Positions 9,484 through 19,288 of a stretch of 53,522 bases of DNA are shown here, one piece after another; the first letter of the stretch is position 1; every line of letters starts with the position of its first letter. Made by a program: the position numbers and the translations under genes. Under the pieces are notes generated by a model. That model was given only the letters and a program-made list of their open reading frames with translations, was not told where the DNA came from and did no database searches. The DNA lies in NCBI GenBank assembly GCA_003427395.1, contig BFEA01000278.1, forward strand, positions 1,550,204 through 1,603,725. Direction: 5' to 3'. The DNA comes from Chara braunii. Its lineage: Eukaryota; Streptophyta; Charophyceae; Charales; Characeae.

Positions 9484-12400
9484 GGGTTGCAAATGCCCCT
9501 ACTACTCGGTCATGTGGGGAAGCGAACCCGCGCGTACAGGAAACTCCCACACCACGTGAGTCGTCGACAGAGGTTGCAGGCCTGTGCCTAGTTAGTTGTC
9601 AAGAGACTGCTTGTGTTAGCGTCTCTCTAGGCGCGTCCCTCACAGGCGTGGCAGAGGAATTGAAGGAGAGCATGCCTGCGTGGGCCAAGATGAAGAAAGA
9701 TAGTAAAGGGCAACTAGTTTTAGTGGATGTAGAAGTGTCCAGGAGTAGAGTTGGGGCCCTTATAGATTCAGGGGCTACCCGTAGTTATATTAGCCATAGA
9801 GTGATGAAGAAGCTGAGGCTAGGATTGAAAGTCCAAAAGTTGGAAGACCCCATAGTTAGTGTCCTCGTAGACAACCGCACGATGCGAGTTGAGGACTACG
9901 TAGAGGGAGTTCAGACGAAAGTTCTTCATTCCCTGACTCTCCTCGTTCAGGATGACCTTCCTTTTGACATGGTCCTAGGTATGGATTGGGGAGAGGTAGC
10001 AGGGGCCACGCTCCACTTGAGAGAGCATGAGTGTAGGCTCCCTAGTTCGTTAGGCGAAGTTAAGACAACTCGTCTGTTCCATGTGTCTGAAGTAGATAAC
10101 TCCTTGACACATTGTTGCCTCAGTGCTGCCGTGTTCGCGCAATTAGTGAGAAAGGAGCAGTTAGAGGATCAGGTCTTCATAGTGTATGTAAGGCCTGTCA
10201 CTGAACCTAATCAAGAGGACAGTTCCACGGATCTAGCCATTGCCAAGCTGCTGGAAGAGTTTAAAGATCTCTCAGAGCCGCCGACAAGAGTAGTGCCGCG
10301 GCCGATCCAACACAGGTTAGAGATAGAGCCTGGCAGTAAAACTCCTAAGGGTGCAGTCTACATAATGTCCTCTAGAGAGTTAGAGGAGTTGCACAAGCAA
10401 TTAGACGAGCTCCTTGAGAAGGGTTGGATTAGCCCCAATTCATCTCCTTTTGGAGCACCAGTTTTATATGTCCCCAAGAAGGAAGGAGAGTTGCGCATGT
10501 GTATAGACTATAGGGGTCTGAATGCTATCACAGTCAAGAATGTTGAACCACTGCCCATGATAGACGATCTCTTAGATCGGGTGCAGGGTTGTAAGTATTT
10601 TTCAAAGATAGATTTGAAGTCCGGTTATCATAAGGTAGAAGTTCATCGTGATGACCAGTACAAGACTGCGTTCCAGACTAGATATGGGCATTATGAGTTC
10701 ATAGTGATGCCCTTTGGATTGACCAATACGCCAACTATATTTCAGCTTTGTATGAACGATTTGTTTAGGCCTTGGTTAGATAGATTTGTCGTAGTGTATC
10801 TAGACCACATCTTAGTTTTCAGTAAGACCCTCCAAGAGCAGCAGGGTCATTTGAGGCAGGTCTTGGAAAAGCTAAGAGAAGCTAACTTCAAGATCAATGC
10901 AAAGAAGTGCGAGCGGGCCAAGACACAAGTTTTGTACTTGGGCCACGTGTTAGAGAGAGATGGCATTAAGCCTGAGGACGGTAAGATAGCGGCGATTAGA
11001 GATTGGTCGACGCCCCACACATTGACTGAGTTGCAGTCGTTCTTAGGTCTGGCTAACTATTATAGGAAGTTCGTGAGGAACTTCTCCACTATCGTCGCTC
11101 CCCTTCGCAGGTTGCTCAAGAAAGAGGCAATCTGACAGTGGGATAAGGACTGTACGTCTGTGCTAAAGAAGTTGAAGCGCGCGTTAATAGAGTATCCTGT
11201 CCTCAAAGTACCAGATCCATCCTTGCCATTTGTTGTCACCACGAACGCGAGTCAGTATGGAACAGGCACAGTGTTACAGCAGGATGACGACAATGGCTAC
11301 AGACCCGTAAAGTTCATGTCAGCGAGGATGCCCTTAGAAAAGGTTGCTACCTCGACGTATGAGAGGAAACTCTACGCTCTCAGGCAGGCTTTAGAGCACT
11401 GGAAGCATTACCTGCTTGGGAGGCACTTCAAAGTGAATTCAGACCATGAGACACTTAGATGGCTGAAGACACAAGCCAAGATGACACCTAAGTTGACTAG
11501 GTGGACCGCTGAGATAAACCAGTACGACTTTGAGCTCAAGTCTGTGAAGGGCAAGTACAATGTAGTTGCGGATGCCCTGAGTACAAGGTCAAACTACTTT
11601 GGAGCTGTAGTTCACTATCTGGACATAGGGAGTGACCTGCAGGAGAAAGTTAGAGAGGCTTATGCGGAGGACCCTATTTATAGTGACCTCCTCAAGAAAA
11701 TTAAGGAGGCCCCAGAGACCGAGGCAGATTACCGCACTATAGAGGGGTTATTATTTGAGAAGACTAATGTAGTAGACCGCCTATGTGTTCCCGACAGTGA
11801 GGAGGTCCGCAGTCTGATCCTAGGGGAATGCCATGATACAGAGGGACACTTCGGTTGGTAAAAGACTTTGGTCAACCTCATGCACGCGTATATATGGCCA
11901 GGAATGAAAAACGACAGCATAGAGTATGTCCGCAGTTGTAAAGTCTGTCAAAGGAACAAGACTACTACGCGTGCCCCTCTAGGTCTTCTCATACCCTTGC
12001 CTATTCCAGACCAGCCTGGAGATTCAGTCTCCATTGACTTCATGGATACCGGTGTCAAGAGTAGGCACGACAAGAGCCAAGTCATGGTCGTAGTCGATAG
12101 ATTTAGCAAGTATGTTATTTTTGTCCCATTGCCTGCAGAGGCACGTACATAGTTAGTGATTCAAAAGTTTTTTGATTTTTGGGTTAGTGAGCATGGCGTC
12201 CCATTGTCTATTGTTAGTGATAGCGACACCTGCTTCACTGGCCAGAACTGGCAGGAACTGATGAGAGTCTATGGATCTAAGCTGTTGATGTCGTCTGGCC
12301 GCCATCAAGAGACTAACGGTCAGACAGAGCAGATGAACAAGATCCTGCATCAAGTTTTGCGCATGTACATTAGACCGGATAAGATTAACTGGGACGAGAT

Positions 12401-13124
12401 GTTACCCAAGGTAGCCAGTGTATACAATAACAACGTACATTTGTCCACCTGTCGCACTCCCAACGAGTTGCATAAGTCCTTTAGACCGCGTAGACCATTT
12501 GAGGGACTTAATCGGGATCAGATTCACAGGCTACTGCCCAGTACCAGGGAGTTCGCGATACAGCACGAGAAAGAGATAGCCACTAGTGTTGAGAACCTCA
12601 GGAAGGCCCAGCACCAGATGATAGAACAGGCTAACAAGCACCGTCGCCCGTCACAGTTCCAAGTAGGCGACTTGGTCAGGGTCAAGTCCAAAGAGTTTGC
12701 TCCTGAGGAAAACATCTCGCAGAAGTTACTGCCCGCGTATAGAGGACCGTGGGCAGTTCTAGAAGTTAAGGGCGGAGAGGATGGGCCGTCCTATACTATA
12801 GAGATCCCAACACACCTCCACACCTACCCTGTGTTTCACGCATTAAAGTTGTTGCCGTGTGTCACAAGTCAACAGTTTCCATCTAGACGTTCCATGATCC
12901 CTCCAGACATGGACGGAAGACATGACATTGACGACATTGTAGGTGAAGATGTGTTCAGAACAGGAGGTAGAGGTCGTCCACATAAGCAATATAAGGTCCG
13001 GTTTGCGTATCAGGAACCGGAGGATGACCGCTGGTTCACTAGAGCAGAACTTCCAGAAACAGCTCCCGATATAGTTAGAGCCTACAAGAGAGATCAGAAA
13101 GGTAAAGGTCCTGCCTTGGACTAA
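9447..13124 (+). pseudogene. pol: pol of element F: one frame with three stops
   Basis: One frame runs 3.7 kb with only TGA 11133, TAA 11859 and TAG 12150. Protease carries GALIDSGATRSYIS (Asp-Ser-Gly at 9765-9773). RT has [17 protein letters not shown] and [15 protein letters not shown], but the catalytic box reads VVYLDHILVFSK, with His at 10806-10808 in place of the second Asp. RNase H starts VTTNASQYGTG, with Asn at 11244-11246 in place of the first catalytic Asp, and keeps NSDHETLRW and VADALS. Integrase has the zinc site (ECHDTEGHF to CKVCQ) and Asp-Asp-Glu (SIDFMDTG, IVSDSDTCF, HQETNGQTEQMNK). The C-terminus (DRWFTRAELPETAP) looks like a degenerate chromodomain. The point changes alone should abolish RT and RNase H activity. 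Confidence 0.9.
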
Positions 13125-13394
13125 GTTATTCTCGGAGGACCTCAAATTTAGGCCGGCGGGAGTGAAACGGTATTCACCAGTTCGCAGTAGCTGATGCAGA
13201 TCCCGGGGCTCGATCCCTAATCCCCATTTTACCTGTGTACAATATCTGTGTCGACCCCTAGAGTTGAACCCATGACCTGTGTGTTTGTAACAACTGGTAG
13301 GTTGTCGTAGGGTCCATAGGTAGTAGGGGTTCGATCTGTAGACCTGTCGAGTCAAAGTTCCAGTCAGGTCTAGCAGTTGTAGTTGTAGCTGTCT

Positions 13395-13466
13395 CGAAGG
13401 GCCAAGGTCGTAGCTGCTACAGTCCTGAAAGGTCAAGGTCGTAGCTGCTACAGTAACGAAAGGCCA
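13395..13466 (+). repeat. Two copies of an about 36-bp direct repeat
   Basis: AAGGTCGTAGCTGCTACAGT occurs twice, with similar flanks (GAAGGGCC, GAAAGGTC). GTAGCTGCTAC is itself palindromic. It lies inside the putative F LTR, upstream of the TATA box, where LTR enhancer repeats are common. Confidence 0.8.
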
Positions 13467-13689
13467 AGTTTACGGCCTTCCGGAAGGTCCCAGCAGTGGC
13501 CTTTCGAAGTTGCCCACGTTTAGGCTGAGGCAAGTGGACAAGTGGTGAGGCAAGTGGGCAAGTGGTGGAGTCTACCCGTGCTGAGTCAACAGTCCCAGTC
13601 CCCAATCAGTCCTGGTTCACTCAAGCAAGTACCGCATGGGACTGTGTGCACTACGGGCATGGAAAGGCCAGACCAATGAGCTGCATAAG

Positions 13690-13696
13690 TATAAAT
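13690..13696 (+). promoter_or_regulatory. Candidate LTR TATA box
   Basis: TATAAAT within GCATAAGTATAAATCAAG, about 530 bp into the putative F LTR. Position and motif fit a pol II LTR promoter; no other evidence. Confidence 0.4.
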
Positions 13697-14249
13697 CAAG
13701 AGGCAACGCCCAGTCATTCATTCATTCCTGCGTGAGCCATGCGGAAGCGCTGCCACAAGCGACTTGTGCGAGGTGGTCTGCAGAGAGCCCGAAGAGGAAG
13801 CGGGCGAGAGAGAAGGAGTTAGCCATAGCGTTAGGGTAGTAGCGGCCATAGTCGCCATAGCTGTAGGTAAAGTGCAGTGTGAGTGTGTGTTTGTGTGCAG
13901 AGTATCGCGTGTGGGATGTCCAGGGTGATTCTGTGTATGCGAACAGAGAGTTGTGTGGGCGCTGAGTCGCCATAGCCATCGAAGTGAACTTGAATCTGAA
14001 CTGTGTTCTCGGTTACCATATCTCTAAGTTCTAAGTGGGCGCTTGTCGCCAGTTTGCTGCGCACCTGTTTGCATGCGTGAGAAGTGTGAATGAGAGTGAG
14101 TCTGATTGCACTCGTGAGTGTAGAAGGCGAAGGTGACGAGGGAAGGCTAAGCACTCCCCCCTAAGGCTTCCCTGACCACCTCCAACACCTTGGAATCCAA
14201 ATGGAGTCTGGACTAAAATCCCCATCTCCCTAACGAAGCCGACCAGACA

Positions 14250-15597
14250 TGGATCAATATAACCAGAGAAGTGACACTACGTGTCATTCGGACAACAAGG
14301 TGGATGAAGACACTATGTGTCATCCAGATAACAGGGTGGATCAATTAACAAACTGTACTTGTACTACTGGACTGCACATTTCGTGGCGGCAACACCTTGC
14401 CTTGGCCATGGACTCATGGGGCAGTTACGGTGGCGACATCGCCCAGCTATTCGATGCACATTGCTCGTTCCCAACCCCGGAAGAGCAGACTTCTTCAAAT
14501 TTTCAATTCAAACTAGAAAACTACCTGGAGCAGAGCATCGGTTGGGAGAAGTACATACACCGAAGTTTAACTAGCTGTTAGTCGGCTTGGCGCTGCATGA
14601 GCGAAGTTTTAAAGTTTTGAGTATCGCATAAAAAAAAAATCATAGAAACCTTTTTCTTTGCAATTTAGATCCTAATAACCAGTCAGGAAGGGAAATTTTT
14701 TATTTCAGCTGTAGGTCATATTCCTGCAGGTGCGCTTTGGCATCTGTCGCTGGTAGTCCACCATTCCAACCCTGGCACTCGCTTCCACAACTGTTACATG
14801 CTGCGCCTGCACACGGGCCCCATTTCAGGGGCCTGACGGTTGCTGAGAGGCCCCTAGGCCACGTGCCCATCAGACACGCGTCCTGGAGCAACAACATTTA
14901 TTTATTTATTTATTTACTTATTTATTTATTTTAATTATTTATTTATTTTAATTATTTACTTATTTGCTGTCCTATTTTTGTCTGTTCAGACGTTGCTCCA
15001 GACTTGAGGTCTCCAAGGCGGTGCCTTGGGCTGGGTACACCAGTATGCAGGGCGCGCCTGTCCAGGTACAGGGTCTGGACGTCCAGTCGGGATCCAGACT
15101 CTGTAGGCCCACATTTTGGGCACACGTTTGAGGCACACAGCCTGCACACAGGTAGGCACCCAGGGGCAGACCAGCCAGCCTAGCGCTATAGATAGTTGGG
15201 CCATGGCCAGACACACACACAGTTCGAGTAGCTCACTTCTTGGATGACACGCTGCTGGAGCAGCACTGGGACTAAAGCGCTACCGAGGGATAGAGGTAGA
15301 GGTGTAGGTAGGCAGAGAGGCGGAGGCCATACCTGCAGCAGCGGACCTACCTGGCGCCATAGCTGGGGCTCTGTGTGCGCGCCAACTTGCACACGACGAC
15401 GACCTAGCGGCAGTCAGTGCCAGCGGCGCTTACCTGCAGGTGAGACAGTGAGGAGGACAACTTCTTCTTCCACTTCTTCATCTCGCCTCCATCTCGTCGC
15501 CCTCCCTCCTTCGTTCTTCCTTCTTCCTTCTTCCTTCGTTCTTACAACGAGAGGTTACATCGATCATAGTGCCCAGGATCTGATCCGACATTTTTGT
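14250..15597 (+). other. Unassigned hairpin-rich intergenic DNA
   Basis: No supportable gene. It holds two about 38-bp direct repeats with GACAC/GTGTC palindromes (14268-14342), an A run near 14630, a TTTA-type simple repeat, and several perfect small inverted repeats: GGCCCC/GGGGCC near 14817, CCAAGGC/GCCTTGG near 15014 and the palindrome CTGGACGTCCAG near 15074. A CTTC-rich run precedes the mitochondrial insert. Confidence 0.55.
14896..14965 (+). repeat. (TTTA)n simple repeat
   Basis: Imperfect TTTA/TTAA tandem repeat of about 70 bp. Confidence 0.9.
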
Positions 15598-15732
15598 GGT
15601 CCTTATCGTTGTAAAATTCGAGCACCTGGTTTTGCTCATTTATAAGGGCTTGATTTTATGTCGAAACATCACATGCTCGCAGATGTGGTTACTATCATAG
15701 GTACTCAAGATATTGTGTTCGGAGAAGTAGAT
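15598..15732 (+). pseudogene. nad7: nad7 3' fragment (mitochondrial NADH dehydrogenase subunit 7)
   Basis: The translation contains PYRCKIRAPGFAHL, a stop, then [18 protein letters not shown] and [11 protein letters not shown], which I recognise as the conserved C-terminus of Nad7, a core complex I subunit. The TAA at 15643-15645 sits where Nad7 has Gln (CAA), a single C-to-T change. The final Arg and stop are missing: the frame passes straight into nad3 sequence at 15733. About 45 codons remain, all from the 3' end. Confidence 0.9.
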
Positions 15733-15819
15733 GGATTTTGGTCTATGATGGTCTTTTGATTGATTTTAACTATTGGTTTTGTTTATGAATGGAAGAAGGG
15801 CGCTTTAGATTGGGAATAA
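15733..15819 (+). pseudogene. nad3: nad3 3' fragment (mitochondrial NADH dehydrogenase subunit 3)
   Basis: It is read in the same frame as the nad7 fragment: FWSMMVF, TGA at 15757-15759, then LILTIGFVYEWKKGALDWE and TAA. This is the conserved C-terminus of Nad3, a membrane subunit of complex I. About 28 codons remain. The in-frame TGA and the direct fusion to nad7 show it is not functional. Confidence 0.9.
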
Positions 15820-15826
15820 CACATTT

Positions 15827-15899
15827 GGGTAATTAGCTCAGCTGGTAGAGTGCCTCGTTTACACCGAGAGAGCCAGCGGTTCAAGTCCGTCATTACCCA
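15827..15899 (+). tRNA. trnV: tRNA-Val(UAC), mitochondrial type, in NUMT
   Basis: A 73-nt cloverleaf: acceptor GGGTAAT pairs with ATTACCC, the D stem is GCTC/GAGT, and the anticodon loop TTTACAC gives anticodon UAC. The anticodon stem has one C-A mismatch at its base and the T stem one A-C mismatch, consistent with decay. It is of organelle origin and probably not expressed from here. Confidence 0.8.
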
Positions 15900-15902
15900 G
15901 CT

Positions 15903-15976
15903 GGGAAAATAGCTGAGTTGGTTAGAGTGCTGGTCTGTCACGCCAGAAGTCGCGGGTTCAAATCCCGTTTTTCCCG
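15903..15976 (+). tRNA. trnD: tRNA-Asp(GUC), mitochondrial type, in NUMT
   Basis: A 74-nt cloverleaf: acceptor GGGAAAA/TTTTCCC, anticodon stem CTGGT/GCCAG with loop CTGTCAC (anticodon GUC), T arm CGGG-TTCAAAT-CCCG, discriminator G. All stems pair apart from one G-T. Confidence 0.85.
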
Positions 15977-16048
15977 GGAGGTATGGCTGAGTGGCTGAAG
16001 GCATTGGTTTGCTAAATCAACATACAACACGATTGTATCATGGGTTCA
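15977..16048 (+). pseudogene. trnS: tRNA-Ser(GCU) 5' part, mitochondrial type, truncated
   Basis: It starts GGAGGTATGGCTGAGTGGC directly after trnD. The anticodon stem TTGGT/ATCAA encloses TTGCTAA (anticodon GCU), and a long variable arm (ATACAA/TTGTAT) follows, as in type II tRNAs. The T arm breaks off after TGGGTTCA and the 3' acceptor strand is absent. Confidence 0.8.
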
Positions 16049-16050
16049 CG

Positions 16051-16421
16051 TTGATTGGACACTCGGCAAGGGACTATTTTTGGACTTCGCTATTGCGATC
16101 TTGGTCTTCTCCCTCGCCGTCATCTTCGTCTCGCCTCTTCCCCCATCTCTCATCTGTGGTACCTACCCCATGTGCGCGTACAAGGAGGGTGGTCCCTGCT
16201 CCTTCTCTCACATGTGCCATGTATGATGGGATGTCGCATCAGTCTCAGTCAGGTCAGGTCATATCTTTGAGTCTTCCGCTGCGCTACATTGTGTCATTTT
16301 GTATGTATTGGGATGTACAATGCTTGTTGATGCTTCGCTGACATTGCATTGTCCATTCCAGTCTTTCTCATCACTTTGTGGATCCTTGACTCTATACACA
16401 TTGCCCAACTGGCATGTGTCA
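16051..16421 (+). mobile_element. 3' end of an unidentified 5' LTR
   Basis: The sequence ending CATGTGTCA at 16421 is followed two bases later by a primer-binding site (16424-16436), the arrangement at the right end of a 5' LTR. The left end cannot be placed; it may have been replaced by the mitochondrial insert that ends near 16048. Confidence 0.5.
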
Positions 16422-16423
16422 TT

Positions 16424-16436
16424 TGGTATCGGAGCC
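16424..16436 (+). promoter_or_regulatory. Primer-binding site (initiator tRNA-Met type)
   Basis: TGGTATCGGAGCC, complementary to the 3' end of an initiator-Met-like tRNA, directly after an LTR-like CA end. Confidence 0.65.
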
Positions 16437-16490
16437 CCGCTTCGTGAATCAGGACCAACCTGATCTGACAAGTGCACGGGGATGAAGGAT

Positions 16491-16525
<35 letters not shown>

Positions 16526-16780
16526 CTGATTGATTGATTGATTGATTAGGTAGTTGATTATATTACCCTAATTAGTCCCTAAAATCGTGAATTTGACCTT
16601 ACTGCCAAATCCAAAATATATATAAACATATATGGGTTGCCAGGCCGAACGTATGGAGGCCCCTAAGCTGACCCCCGAACGTTCGGACGTTCGGGCCCTG
16701 TACGGGGGCTGAACCTGAAGGGGTTTGGACCCCGCAAAAAAATATGTTGCCACCTAAATGTTATTATTGTTTTCTGATTT
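16437..16780 (+). other. Unassigned, with (GATT)n repeat
   Basis: A (GATT)n run at 16492-16548 and an AT-rich stretch. Near 16675-16710 GAACGTTC and CCCCCGAACG/CGTTCGGG-like inverted repeats occur. No gene. Confidence 0.6.
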
Positions 16781-16985
16781 TTTTTTTTGTGAGTTCTCTG
16801 TGATGTAAGGTATCTCCCTCTTAGTTTTGAAGCCATTCTGTTTAGCCAAAACAAAATGAAAAATCGGCAAAGATGGTGATGTCAAAATTTGCTTACCCAC
16901 TCACTAATTTGTTTTTTTTCTCTTTTCACTTTTTGTTTTTCCTTTATTTCGGGGCATGAAAAAATTATTATTTTTTCAAACTTTA
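16781..16985 (+). repeat. Flanking repeat R, copy 1
   Basis: An AT-rich segment sharing blocks with 35457-35700 in the same order: GTGAGTTCTCTGTGATGTAAG, ATGAAAAATCGGCAAAGATGG, CCCACTCA and ATTATTTTTTCAAACTTTA. It ends exactly at the 5' LTR of element B, and copy 2 begins exactly at the end of its 3' LTR. Confidence 0.65.
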
Positions 16986-18014
16986 TGCGAGGATCAGGGT
17001 CCTCGGTAGGCCTAAGGGGCCCTGTTTGCAGCATTGCCCGCCCTAAGTGAAGGCGGAGGTGCTCGCCCTAAGTGAAGGCGAGCCTAACATATCGCAAGAG
17101 GCCCTCGACTTTCAATTTTATATTTGGGGTCCAGGCAATTGCGACGCGCCAATTGGTTAAGAGAGACTCAGGCCGGGCAACAAAGACATTTCCACGGCCC
17201 TCCGGGCTTTTCCAAAGAATGCAGGCCCTGGGCGTGATTCCCAGCCTCATACAGAGACAGTTGGGGGCCCAACCGAACGAGGCCCAGCAGCCCAGTAGCT
17301 GCTGTACATAGGCAGCCTCCTGGGGCCTTCCGGAAGCTTCTTGGCCCAGGCTAGTGCAGCCAGGCTGCACGAGCAGGCCAGCTCTTTCCTTTATGGAAAG
17401 AGCTCTCCCCTGGCAGCCGCATTCAGGCACTCGCATGCTAGCGGCAGCGCTGCTGGAGCAAGAGCTCGCGGTTGCTGGCTGGCGCTGAGAGGCAAGGTGC
17501 AGCATGTGCGGTCATGCAGGGAAGAAGGGTGCTGCTGAGGGCAGCGCCATAGTCCAACCACCATAGCTGGTGGGCTTGGTCTATAGTGAGGCGCAGAAGT
17601 GGTCTTCGGGTGTAAGAGAGGACATACACGGGAGTAAAGACGGGATAGGTGAAGGATGATGATGATGATGATGTGAGGGCACTTACCTTGTATTGGCGAT
17701 GGTCTGCATGGGCGACATCTTCAAGTACTTCNNGTTGNTGNTGATGTCAACAGTTGCATTGTCAATTAGTAGGCTGTAGTAGCTGTGTTAGGAGTAGGCT
17801 GGGCGCTGAGCGCGAAGTAGGAGAGTGAAGGGACTGGACTCTTGTGTTGATGAGGAGAGAGTATGCTCTCCATGACATTGGTTTTCAGTACTATGAACCT
17901 CCATTGGTGTATTATTGGTGCAATGTTGCTCTCTAGATACGGTGTGACTATCTGGCTTTCAATATGATGGTGTAATGTGGAATTGTCATCTCACTGTTGC
18001 TTATTTTCCTTTCA
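16986..18014 (+). mobile_element. 5' LTR of element B
   Basis: 1,029 bp, starting TGCGAGGATC and ending TTTCA. It aligns along its whole length with 34399-35456, with small differences: a shorter GAT run and four uncalled bases near 17732-17741. The first 20 bases form a hairpin (CGAGGA, loop TCAGGG, TCCTCG), and many further perfect hairpins follow, at 17061-17083, 17380-17404 and 17502-17517 among others. Confidence 0.92.
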
Positions 18015-18017
18015 ATT

Positions 18018-18029
18018 TGATATCGGAGC
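18018..18029 (+). promoter_or_regulatory. Primer-binding site of element B
   Basis: TGATATCGGAGC, three bases after the LTR end (spacer ATT). It differs from the sites of C and D by one G-to-A change. Confidence 0.75.
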
Positions 18030-19288
18030 TGCTTCATATTGCGCTTCATTGGTTCTTCACAATTGGTGCTTCGCATGAGGTGTGGGGCAGTGATAAGGCA
18101 TTGGCGTTGAACATTGGGCGACCCAGGGTAGAGTGGGCGCGCCAGGGAGCTATGTGGTGATATACGGGGTGTATGCTGGATGATGAGAGCTCGCTGATGT
18201 GACATATTAAGCCAAGGTGGAACTGCATTCTGTTGTTGGTTGTGCCGAGGCAATGACCGGTCATCATAAATGCACATCAGCTTGCCGGTGAGAAATCTGT
18301 GGTTGGGGGCAACATTATGAAGTACGTTGCTCTCTTCCTTATTTACCCTCTTTGTTACTTCTTACCGTGAGGAAGTGAGTTATGTCTTGAGAGTCCTCTC
18401 GATGTGAGGTGTCGCGAGCGCTCAACCTTGAGAGTCGACATTCTTCCTGGGCAGGAAGCTGGTGGGAGACGGGCAAAGCCTCTGAAGGGCCTTGGACGAA
18501 GCACTCGGGTCACGGTCACCATGCCAACCCGTTGGGACTAGTACACGCATGCTTGGCAGCAAGTCCTTGGTTCCGCTGCTTGCGCAATAGAGGTCATGCA
18601 GGGCATGCCATCCCTTTGGACAGACGCTTACCAGACCGTCTTTAAATATTTCTGGATGCGGACTTGGTGTTGAACCTGACTGTGATCGTCGTCCTGTCTG
18701 CGACGTTAAACAATTCCTGAGGAGATGGGGGCTCTCCTTAAATCCCTCCTGATCAACCAGATCAAACCAGGTGGAAGGCTCGTTGCATGCGAGGATAAAT
18801 AAAGTGCAGGGGCTGGCAGGTTCGGCGTTGACTTGGGGCGCAGGGGTGGGCCGGATTGCACACCTCTAGACATACTGCTCAACCAAATGCTCATGACGTT
18901 GTCACAAAGCGACCAATCAAGAAGGACACAGGGGGAGGGGGGATTTCGGTAACTGTTCGCAGTGGCAATCAACAGATAATCTGCCATTCAGTGTACATCT
19001 CCAACAAAAGATGTTATTTCTGTTTTGATTATCCAGTTGTTACGGACTTGACTAACAACTGACAGACAACTACAGACAGACTAAGTCTTTGCTGCAATGC
19101 TATCTGTATTAGAGTAATTTATAAATAGATTTAATATATCCTGTAGGCCCTAACATTAGTTGCAACTACATCACCTAATTGTTTCTGTTCGGACCGACCG
19201 TAAGTAGTTGTGTATCATATGCGGTTGTGTGTCATGCTAAGGTAAGATTCTGTGTGGATTCTAGTTTAGATCACACACACTGTAGCTC
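18030..19288 (+). other. Long 5' leader of element B
   Basis: About 1.26 kb without a gene. Conserved blocks are shared in order with the leader of D: GCAATGACCGGTCATCA (about 18250), CTGTGGTTGGGGG (about 18298), the region around CGTTGCTCTC, TGTGATCGTCGTCCT (about 18678) and GCGACGTTAAA. This is a candidate site for packaging or dimer signals, by inference. Confidence 0.7.

Larger units (their letters stand above)
8934..14249 (+). mobile_element. Ty3/gypsy element F, 5'-truncated
   Basis: Contains the 3' end of gag with a zinc knuckle, a pol frame from 9447 to 13124 and a putative 3' LTR (13163-14249). No capsid core of gag and no 5' LTR are seen, so the left end is truncated somewhere near 8900-8990. 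The pol protein resembles B and D more than A and C, for example in [13 protein letters not shown] and the diverged C-terminal chromo-like segment. Boundaries at both ends are uncertain. Confidence 0.75.
13163..14249 (+). mobile_element. Putative 3' LTR of element F
   Basis: It starts TGAAACGG just after a purine-leaning tract (GGCCGGCGGGAG), 38 bases past the pol stop, and ends CCAGACA. A TATAAAT box sits at 13690. No second LTR copy is in the window, so both ends are guesses from position, TG...CA and the promoter motif. Confidence 0.4.
15598..16048 (+). other. Nuclear copy of mitochondrial DNA (NUMT)
   Basis: Five mitochondrial genes or fragments lie in one strand and order within 450 bp: 3' nad7, 3' nad3, trnV(UAC), trnD(GUC), 5' trnS(GCU). 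nad7 and nad3 are fused without the expected spacer and both carry stops, and trnS is cut in its T arm. Repetitive nuclear DNA surrounds it. This fits an inserted and decaying mitochondrial piece. Edges are estimated from where recognisable codons or tRNA bases end. Confidence 0.85.

Noticed and set aside
13190-13360. Several B-box-like motifs (GGCTCGATCCC, GGGTTCAAC, GGGTTCGATC)
   Set aside because: No cloverleaf or clear A box could be drawn around any of them.
14249-14581. 110-codon frame starting ATGGATCAATATAACC
   Set aside because: Its first third translates two noncoding direct repeats, it matches no domain, and another frame of similar length overlaps.
17068-17505. 145-codon minus-strand frame in the 5' LTR of B
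   Set aside because: It lies wholly inside an LTR, is broken in the 3' LTR copy and spans several hairpins.
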